From assembly GCA_027488135.1 (NCBI GenBank), contig JAIYCH010000068.1:1-55013 (forward strand): 55,013 nt of DNA, read 5' to 3'. The notes below the pieces were generated by a model. The model was not told the DNA's origin, did no database searches, and was given only the letters and a program-made list of their open reading frames with translations. The position numbers were made by a program, and so were the translations under genes. Origin of the DNA: Saprospiraceae bacterium (GTDB lineage Bacteria > Bacteroidota > Bacteroidia > Chitinophagales > Saprospiraceae). Positions 7,621 through 13,668 of this stretch are shown here, in pieces (the first letter of the stretch is position 1; every line of letters starts with the position of its first letter).

Positions 7621-7730
7621 GGCTCGTTTTCAGAAACAGTTATTGAAGAAAGACGTGCGGAATGATGTAAATCTTTTTAGATACTTCCTCGCTTTTTAAG
7701 CTTTATTTTATGGAAAGTATAAGGGATTAG
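7621..7730 (+). pseudogene. Decayed antitoxin-PIN toxin pair, junction remnant
   Basis: One frame ends GSFSETVIEERRAE at TGA 7663-7665, which overlaps ATG at 7665. That second frame has a stop as its second codon and then reads IFLDTSSLFKLYFMES, the beginning of a PIN-domain nuclease (LDTSxLxKLY with the first catalytic Asp). Overlap of a small antitoxin end with a PIN start is normal in VapBC-like operons. The rest of 7388-7908 shows no intact gene; scraps such as YIGDYAIRIL in 7825-7850 are not assignable. Confidence 0.4.
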
Positions 7731-7908
7731 AGAGCAAAGCTTAGTTTTATATTGTTGAGGGTGAAAATTGTCGAAGAGTATATGGATGGTCAAACTGATT
7801 TGATTGAAATCAATTCAGCTATTTATATTGGAGATTACGCCATAAGAATATTATCTTAACAACGAACAATTTGAAAATGTTAATGCCGATGCAGTTGAAA
7901 TTATCAAA

Positions 7909-8781
7909 TTGATTAGAACCTTCATCAAAACCAACATTAACCTTTATGCCAAAAGTTTCCATACGTTTAACAACAAATGGTGGTTTTCGGTATTGGATAT
8001 CGTAGCGGTGCTTACCAATCAGAGCGACTATAGCAAAAATCGTAACTATTGGAAATACCTCAAAGCCAAACTCAAAAAAGAAAACAACCAAGTGGTTAGT
8101 GTCACTACCCAGTTGAAATTTTTAGCTCCTGACGGAAAATTGCGATTAGCTGATATGTTGGATTATGAAGGCATTATTGCATTAGGAAAAACATTTCCTG
8201 GAACAAAAGCCAATAAATTTATAGATTGGTTTACCTATAGCCCAGAAAGCATTGATGGTAAAAGCAAAACCAAGGCGTATGCCTTATTTGAAAATAGTTT
8301 TGTGGATAGTTTAGAAGTAGGCACAGCCAAGGGCCTACAACAAATCCATGCCTATATTTTTGGTGGATTATATGATTTTGCAGGACAATTACGAACTAAA
8401 AATATTGCCAAAGGTGGTTATAGATTTGAATATGCAAACCATTTAAGTAGCACCTTGCTAAAAATAGACACTATGCCTGAAACTAATTTTGATGAAATGG
8501 TAGAAAAATATGTAGCTATGAACAAAGCACATCCATTTATGGAAGGCAACGGCAGAAGTACTCGAATTTGGCTAGACTTGATACTAAAAAAACAACTAAA
8601 AAAATGTGTGGATTGGAGCAAAATAAGCAAAACCAATTATATGAATGCAATGATTATAAGCTCAGTAGATAGTAGCGTTTTACATGCACAACTAAAAAAA
8701 GCACTTACCATCGATATTAACAGTAGAGAAATGTATATGAAAGGTATCGATTATTCATACTATTACGAAGAAAATGATTAA
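7909..8781 (+). CDS. fic: Bro-N domain fused to class III Fic adenylyltransferase
   Basis: Residues ~14-108 form a Bro-N-type domain (WWFSVLDIVAVLTN, YWKYLKAKLKKENNQ, LKFLAPDGKLRLADML, IDWF). Residues ~118-290 closely follow the small Neisseria-type Fic enzyme: GLQQIHAYIFGGLYDFAGQ, then HPFMEGNGRSTR (catalytic His208) and WLDLILKK. The C-terminus has SYYYEE (Ser283 to Glu287), the C-terminal inhibitory helix of class III Fic proteins. Such enzymes transfer AMP to proteins. No ATG is available in frame; TTG at 7909 is the likely start or a nearby start has been lost. An Xre gene follows 44 bases downstream. Confidence 0.8.
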   Translation: MIRTFIKTNINLYAKSFHTFNNKWWFSVLDIVAVLTNQSDYSKNRNYWKYLKAKLKKENNQVVSVTTQLKFLAPDGKLRLADMLDYEGIIALGKTFPGTKANKFIDWFTYSPESIDGKSKTKAYALFENSFVDSLEVGTAKGLQQIHAYIFGGLYDFAGQLRTKNIAKGGYRFEYANHLSSTLLKIDTMPETNFDEMVEKYVAMNKAHPFMEGNGRSTRIWLDLILKKQLKKCVDWSKISKTNYMNAMIISSVDSSVLHAQLKKALTIDINSREMYMKGIDYSYYYEEND

Positions 8782-8825
8782 TCAAAATTGGATTTTAAGT
8801 ATAAAATGGCAAAAAAAGTAAAAGT

Positions 8826-9047
8826 ATGCAAACCACAAGTTTCAATGAAGTTTTAGACATGCATATAGGCAAGCATGGAACCAAAAAAAGGGAAAAATTT
8901 GAACAAGAGCTAAGAATTGAACTTTTAGGAGATGCTATAAAAAAAGCCAGAAAGGCTAAAAATCTAACACAGGAACAACTTGGTGAACTTGTAGGTGTGC
9001 AAAAGGCACAAATCTCAAAAGTGGAAAATTCTGAATATTTACAATGA
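8826..9047 (+). pseudogene. Xre-type antitoxin, truncated by fusion to a RhuM remnant
   Basis: The first 68 residues (MQTTSFNEVLDMHIGKHGT, then LTQEQLGELVGVQKAQISKVEN) match the complete 106-residue antitoxin encoded at 46351-46671 (LTQAQLGELVGVQKAQISKIEN). After the helix-turn-helix the frame runs five codons into foreign sequence and stops at 9045-9047; in another frame that sequence is RhuM (NIYNEKEL). The last ~35 residues are lost. It may still bind DNA. It lies 44 bases behind the Bro-N/Fic gene, possibly by chance since its relatives pair with HigB-type toxins. Confidence 0.7.
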
Positions 9048-9425
9048 AAAAGAACTTACTGAAGAAGATACCATGAGAAAAATCGGAATTTCCGATTTTT
9101 CTACTAAATCCACCAATTCCTACAACCTTGATGCCATCATTTCAGTAGTGAATAGGGTTAAATCTTTACACGGCACCCTGTTTCGCCAGTGGGCAACTCA
9201 ACCCCTCAAAGAGAACATACTCAAAGGTTTTACCATGGACGATGAACGCCAAAAAAATCTGGGCAGTGGTGGCTATTGGAAAGAACGGCTGGAAACATAA
9301 GCCACGACAAAGCCATTGAAAAGGCCACCAACGAATACAAAAAGTATCAGCAAAAAACACTAAGTGAAGTAGAAAAAAACTACCTGGAAAGTTTGAAAGT
9401 GATAGAACAAAAAACCAAGAAATGA
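9034..9425 (+). pseudogene. RhuM family pseudogene with N-terminal and internal deletions
   Basis: Starting abruptly after the Xre remnant, the frame reads NIYNEKELTEED, then YNLDAIISVVNRVKS, FRQWATQPLKENI, GFTMDDERQKNLG and GGYWKERLE to a stop at 9298-9300. In a shifted frame it resumes ISHDKAIEKATNEYKKY and ends EQKTKK at TGA 9423-9425. Compared with the intact RhuM (1053-2045), about 440 bases between WKELL and TAGSISHDK are missing; GCTGGAA is shared at both ends of the deletion. The last part is nearly identical to copy 1. Confidence 0.8.
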
Positions 9426-9945
9426 TGAATGGAATTCATGAAAGAAAATATAGTGAAAAAATAAAAGTTTTGGCTTTGCAGTGGTTGGGTACCCGGTGTT
9501 CATTTTAGGTCTAATTAGCCTTTTAATCCTGTTAATAGGAGAAGGGAAGCCTATTCCTTTCTTCAAATACTGGAACATAAACCGAGATACGATGAGGCAC
9601 ATGGTCCCAAACGATTAGTTGTTTTATTTATATTTGCCGACGGTATAGCGACTTATGACGCTTTATTTTGCCAGGCTGGAAATAAACTGGAACCATTTGC
9701 TCAATTGCGCCATGATCAAATTAAGCCAACGTATTTGTTAGGTATTAAGGTTTATTCATATCCTACTACTAAGTTTTCGGAGCAAATGTCAGTTCCTTTG
9801 CATTCTTAGCAAATTAATGTATCCGTCTGTCTAATTTATAAATTAGATTGTATATTGAGTCAGAAATTAAACGAAACAAACCTTCGCTAATACCTACCAA
9901 AATAGGTGACTACACGAAAAATTGTTTCGGGTATAAGGGTGTTAG
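9288..9945 (+). repeat. Segmental duplication, copy 2
   Basis: Counterpart of 1910-2565: RhuM tail, the spacer GAATGGAATTCATG, the decayed uncharacterised-family gene, and the tail CGAAACAAAC, CTTCGCTAATAC, GTTTCGGGTATAAGGG. The block 9748-9860 is unrelated to copy 1. Confidence 0.75.
9510..9748 (+). pseudogene. Second decayed member of the 20587-21372 family
   Basis: One frame reads NRRREAYSFLQILEHKPRY, AHGPKRLVVLFIFADGIATYDALFC, then FAQLRHDQI and TYLLG. This is nearer to the intact protein (ADGIATYDALFC identical) than the copy at 2120-2474. It breaks off at about 9748, where foreign sequence begins. The N-terminal half is missing. Confidence 0.8.
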
Positions 9946-9969
9946 TGGTAACCCTATAGAACGTGCATA

Positions 9970-10938
9970 ATGACAAGACAAATTAAAATATTGACATTTC
10001 TAAATTTTCTAATTTTAGTCTTTTGCAATCAGACATTTGGTAAAAATACTATAACTAAGGAAATACTTTGGACAACTGATTGGAGTCCTAACGGAAAGTA
10101 CATAGCCATTGGAGGCAATGTAGGCGCTTTAAATATCTACACCAAAGGAAATCTAAATCTTTATAAGTCATTTCCAGTAAAGAACACAATTACTCGTGTA
10201 AAATGGCATCCTTCAATGAATGTTATTGCTGTGACATCACAAATGTCAGACGAAAAATCATTTATTTTCAATTTAGAAACGAATGAAAAAATTGAACTAA
10301 ACGGAATTTCATCAGATGGAGCAAGAGGAGTTGATTGGAATTACACAGGTGAATACTTAGCCATTGCTGATAATGATGGTCAAGTGTTAATATTTAATAC
10401 AAAAGGTGAATTGATAAGAAAGTTTGTTAATCAAATTAATTCTACCAAAAGTATTACAGCTATTGCTTGGCATCCAAAAAAAAATACGCTTACAACAGTT
10501 ACTGACAAAATACGTTTTCTTGACCTTAATGGAAATTTAATAAAATTAATCAAACATAGACCAGAAGATGTAATGTTACTGAGTATTTCTTGGCACAAAT
10601 CAGGTGATTTTTTTGTGACAGGTGATTATGGAGACGAAAAAGACAAATCATTACTTCAATATTGGAACGAGCAAGGTGAACTTATAAAATCAATTGATAT
10701 TAGTAAAGGTGAGTATAGGAATTTAGCTTGGAATCCAAAAGGAGATAGACTTGCATCAGCAAGCGACCTATTAAGAATTTGGGATACAAATGGAAACCTT
10801 ATTTCAAAAGGTAATTCAAAAGACAATTTATGGGGAGTTTCTTGGAATGAGAAAGGAAACAGAATTATTACATCAAGTATGGAACAAAAAATATTGGTTT
10901 GGAATAAAAAAGCGAAAATAATATTGACCAGAGAATAA
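9970..10938 (+). CDS. Secreted WD40-repeat beta-propeller protein
   Basis: A 322-residue protein with an N-terminal signal peptide (ILTFLNFLILVFCNQTFG). Seven WD-like repeats can be counted from phrases such as WSPNGKYIAIGG, WHPSMNVIAV, WNYTGEYLAIAD, WHPKKNTLTTV, WHKSGDFFVTGD, WNPKGDRLASAS and WNEKGNRIITSS, each followed by a strand with IYT, FNT, WDT or WNK. Seven repeats would close one propeller. No enzyme motif is seen; a binding scaffold in the periplasm or on the surface is likely. It starts directly after the duplicated segment (GTTAGTGGTAAC upstream) and may be co-transcribed with the next gene 18 bases on. Confidence 0.75.
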   Translation: MTRQIKILTFLNFLILVFCNQTFGKNTITKEILWTTDWSPNGKYIAIGGNVGALNIYTKGNLNLYKSFPVKNTITRVKWHPSMNVIAVTSQMSDEKSFIFNLETNEKIELNGISSDGARGVDWNYTGEYLAIADNDGQVLIFNTKGELIRKFVNQINSTKSITAIAWHPKKNTLTTVTDKIRFLDLNGNLIKLIKHRPEDVMLLSISWHKSGDFFVTGDYGDEKDKSLLQYWNEQGELIKSIDISKGEYRNLAWNPKGDRLASASDLLRIWDTNGNLISKGNSKDNLWGVSWNEKGNRIITSSMEQKILVWNKKAKIILTRE

Positions 10939-10956
10939 TTAATTTGATTAACAATT

Positions 10957-12027
10957 ATGCAGAAAACATTTGGACAAATGACCACGGAAAAGAAAAAATC
11001 ACTTCAAAAAATCCTTGATAATACAGTTGACGGCAAAAAGGTGTTTGGGACATCTTTCTCCATTAAAAAAGATACATTGGTTTGGAACGGAGCAGCAGGA
11101 AATTTGTCAATAGACCAGCCTTATTTCATTGCCAGCACAACCAAATTATTTACGACGGCAATAATTCTAAAACTGAGAGCAGAAAGTAAACTCAGTCTTG
11201 ATGACAAAATCAGTAAATACATTGATAAATCAATTTTATCAGGACTGCATATTTACAAAGGGAAAAATTATTCAGAAGAACTCACTATTAAACACTTACT
11301 TTCTCATACTTCAGGTTTACCTGACTACTTCCAAGGAAAAGGAACAAGTGGTAAAAGTTTAGAAAATGAAATAACAGAAGGTAATGACCAATTTTGGACT
11401 TTTGAACAAGCCATTGAAAGGACAAAAAAAATGACACCCCTTTTTGCACCCGGTACAAAAGAAAAGGCAAACTATTCAGATGCAAATTTCCAACTTTTAG
11501 GAAAAATTATGGAGAACATAACACATAAATCGTATGCTGAAAATTGTATCGAATGTATCATCTATCCATTGGGTTTGACAAAGACCTATCTCTATCAAGA
11601 CTCAACTGACAAAACGCCAAAGATACTTTTTTACAAGAGCAGCGAACTGAACATACCCCAAGCTATGACTTCTTTTGGCGCAGACGGTGGAATAGTTTCC
11701 ACTTCAACCGATATGCTTATTTTTATTGAAGCATTTTTTACAGGAAAGATTTTCCCAAAAGAGTACATCAATGAATTGCAAGAATGGAATAAAATATTTT
11801 TTCCTATGAAAGCAGGAATTGGAATTCACTTGTTTAAACTTCCATGGATTTTTAACCCGACAGGTGCTGTGCCTTATTTCATTGGACATTCCGGACTTTC
11901 TGGAGCATTAGCATATTACAGTCCAAAGGAAAATATATTTATCGTAGGAACAGTAAATCAAGTCGCACATCCAGACATTTCCTTTAAGACAATGATTAAA
12001 CTAACTCAACAAATAATGAACAAATGA
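10957..12027 (+). CDS. Serine hydrolase, beta-lactamase/PBP4* family
   Basis: The class C beta-lactamase-like fold is indicated by STTK (SxxK, about residues 51-54 of the mature fold, after YFIA), YSDAN (YxN motif) after APGTKEKANYS, and a C-terminal HSG (HxG). LTIKHLLSHTSGLPDY is the common family phrase. Members are esterases, peptidases or beta-lactamases; the substrate cannot be told here. No clear signal peptide is visible from this start; a second ATG lies eight codons in (10978). Follows the WD40 gene at 18 bases and is followed by a structured spacer. Confidence 0.8.
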   Translation: MQKTFGQMTTEKKKSLQKILDNTVDGKKVFGTSFSIKKDTLVWNGAAGNLSIDQPYFIASTTKLFTTAIILKLRAESKLSLDDKISKYIDKSILSGLHIYKGKNYSEELTIKHLLSHTSGLPDYFQGKGTSGKSLENEITEGNDQFWTFEQAIERTKKMTPLFAPGTKEKANYSDANFQLLGKIMENITHKSYAENCIECIIYPLGLTKTYLYQDSTDKTPKILFYKSSELNIPQAMTSFGADGGIVSTSTDMLIFIEAFFTGKIFPKEYINELQEWNKIFFPMKAGIGIHLFKLPWIFNPTGAVPYFIGHSGLSGALAYYSPKENIFIVGTVNQVAHPDISFKTMIKLTQQIMNK

Positions 12028-12029
12028 GA

Positions 12030-12157
12030 AGTACTGGTGGTAACACGGGTTTTGCATTCGGCGTGGTGACACTTAAACTTGGTGCTTTGTGCTACGAAAT
12101 CCGTCCATTGCAAATCTGCAAATCATTAGCGGCTAATGTAAAAGACCACCGTTTCAA
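12030..12157 (+). other. Structured spacer, possible cassette boundary (element 3)
   Basis: About 128 bases lie between two unrelated genes. The ends are imperfectly complementary: CTGGTGGTAACACGGG at 12036-12051 and GACCACCGTTT at 12145-12155. Inside are GGTTTTGCATTCGG and a GC-containing stretch AATCCGTCCATTGC that contrasts with the AT-rich neighbours. Spacers of this style (see 2811 and 3925) sit between small accessory genes in Bacteroidota genomes. I could not fold it or search for more copies. Confidence 0.4.
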
Positions 12158-12634
12158 ATGACACCAAGAATTGAAATATTAAACGAAAAGAAATTAGTAG
12201 GCAGACGACTAACAATGAGTTTTGCTGACTATAAAATTGGGGAACTTTGGCGGACTTTTTCACCAAGACGAAAGGAAATAAATAACAACTTGACAAATGA
12301 CCTCATTTCATTGGTTATTTACGAACCCAATCATTTTACTGACTTCAAGCCGACTAACGAATTTGAAAGGTGGGCAGCCGTTGAAGTTGCAACCTTTGAC
12401 TATGTACCGGCCGAAATGGAAACGATTATTTTACAAAGTGGACTTTATGCGGTATTTGACTACAAAGGTTTGAACACGGACAATTCCATTTTCCAATATA
12501 TTTTGGGAACTTGGTTGCCAACCTCAGACTACGATTTAGATAACAGACCGCATTTTGAAGTTTTGGGCGACAAATACAAAAACAATGACCCGACATCTGA
12601 AGAAGAAATTTGGATACCAATAAAAACGAAATGA
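12158..12634 (+). CDS. GyrI-like / AraC effector-binding domain protein
   Basis: A 158-residue single-domain protein. MTPRIEILNEKKLVGRRLTMSF, ELWRTFSPRRKEI, and the end FQYILGTWLPTSDYDLDNRPHFEVLGDKY with EEEIWIPIK are typical of the GyrI-like small-molecule-binding fold; the last phrase includes the conserved Glu of the family. Known relatives bind hydrophobic cations or inhibit gyrase; stand-alone Bacteroidota versions are mostly uncharacterised. Starts at the edge of the structured spacer. Confidence 0.75.
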   Translation: MTPRIEILNEKKLVGRRLTMSFADYKIGELWRTFSPRRKEINNNLTNDLISLVIYEPNHFTDFKPTNEFERWAAVEVATFDYVPAEMETIILQSGLYAVFDYKGLNTDNSIFQYILGTWLPTSDYDLDNRPHFEVLGDKYKNNDPTSEEEIWIPIKTK

Positions 12635-12651
12635 GAAAACCAGCCGCCAGC

Positions 12652-12807
12652 ACTATTTGGGAATATGGTAGAAAGTATCATGGCCGTATTTATGGTGGTC
12701 GTTTCAAACTTTGCTTTGAGGAATACAGTATATAGCCTTACGATAGCTATGAGAATGGTTCTGCAATGAGAGCAATTGCAGTTTGTTTTGAATATAATGA
12801 CCTCTAA
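12652..12807 (+). pseudogene. ADP-ribosylglycohydrolase fragment
   Basis: The reading TIWEYGRKYHGRIYGG, then PYDSYENGSAMRAIAV and EYNDL matches TIWEYGRKYDGRGYGG, PYGSYGNGSAMRASAV and AFNDL of the intact enzyme at 18783-19574. A stop interrupts it at 12733-12735 and another ends it at 12805-12807. Only about 50 codons of a ~263-codon gene remain, without the metal-binding ends. The rest of 12808-12943 holds nothing I recognise except TTGGCTGTTAG near 12914, similar to the boundary elements. Confidence 0.85.
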
Positions 12808-12943
12808 AGTGTTTTCTACAAGGTGCATAAACCGGTGAAATGGACCACCAAATCTGATTTGAATGAAAAAAAAGGGCTGAAACAACCAGTTTATCATTAC
12901 TAATTCGTTATGCCATTGGCTGTTAGTAGTTATTTTTAAAAAA

Positions 12944-13309
12944 ATGTATATGAGCAATTTAGAAGCAACAAGTTTAATTAAAGAAGCTTTAAACGGATTT
13001 ATCACAAATTTTCCTAAGACTCGTGTAAGATATGAATTCGATATTAACGCTAATGTTCATTGTATAGAAATAGTGCCAAATCATATTTATCATTTAGAAA
13101 ATGATTATATTGAATGGGAAAATAAATTTACAAACAATTTCATAGCCTTATTTCCAGAGCAAAATATTTGCTTTTTTTCAGATGATGCATTAGTTGGTAT
13201 TAACCATATTCAGTTTGAACTTGAAGGTAGCAGATATGTTGAATTAACTTCTACTAATGAGGGCAAAGTTCCAGCTAATCAAGGACTTTTTGTTAAAATC
13301 GATAAATAA
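12944..13309 (+). CDS. Hypothetical protein
   Basis: I do not recognise this family. The 121-residue product (or 119 from ATG at 12950, MSNLEATSLIKEA) is soluble, acidic and without signal peptide. It starts with an amphipathic helix, then alternates strand-like stretches (VHCIEIVPNHIYH, NICFFSDDALVGI, RYVELTSTN), consistent with a small alpha/beta fold. It follows the ADP-ribosylglycohydrolase fragment and precedes a long hairpin. The frame is free of stops and the codon use looks like the neighbours, so I take it as a real gene. Confidence 0.6.
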   Translation: MYMSNLEATSLIKEALNGFITNFPKTRVRYEFDINANVHCIEIVPNHIYHLENDYIEWENKFTNNFIALFPEQNICFFSDDALVGINHIQFELEGSRYVELTSTNEGKVPANQGLFVKIDK

Positions 13310-13425
13310 ACCTATAAGTTGATTTTTTGGAAATAGTTTGTATGATTGCTGGCCAATGATTCGCTTTCCACTTTAATAGTGATTATTTAGCCTATTTACT
13401 TATATTCAGTGGTATGACAACTACC

Positions 13426-13468
13426 TAAAATAGCGAAACTTGTAAATTTTGCAAGTTTCGCTATTTTA
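13426..13468. promoter_or_regulatory. Long perfect hairpin / operator-like inverted repeat
   Basis: 17-bp perfect arms: TAAAATAGCGAAACTTG (13426-13442) and CAAGTTTCGCTATTTTA (13452-13468), loop 9 bases. It could terminate the gene ending at 13309, but it is directly joined to a DUF4143 tail and may be the original upstream repeat of that gene, left after an internal deletion. Confidence 0.55.
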
Positions 13469-13474
13469 TTTTAT

Positions 13475-13634
13475 ATCTCTGTCCGATGAAAAGACGGTAG
13501 AACGTGAGTTTGGAGCATTAGAAGAAATCAACGACAACTATCCAAAATTTTTACTTACTACAGACGGATTTACCCAAAACCGAAATGGAGTAAAACATTT
13601 GAACGTTTTTAATTGGTTGCTTGAAACAAATTAA
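13475..13634 (+). pseudogene. AAA ATPase / DUF4143 protein, C-terminal tail
   Basis: The frame ends LSDEKTVEREFGALEEIND, NYPKFLLTTD and NGVKHLNVFNWLL, the canonical last ~50 residues of DUF4143-type AAA proteins. No start other than TTG inside the hairpin, and no ATPase domain. It is less decayed than the tail at 2577-2836, since no frameshift is seen. Confidence 0.75.
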
Positions 13635-13668
13635 AAATAATAACTACTATTATATCCACATCATCCCG

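Noticed and set aside
2811-12157. Firm call of integron attC sites
   Set aside because: The boxes are suggestive only; there is no integron integrase here and the structures could not be folded or compared with models.
13449-13634. Small protein starting at TTG 13449
   Set aside because: The start lies within a perfect hairpin and the protein is only the C-terminal end of a DUF4143 ATPase.
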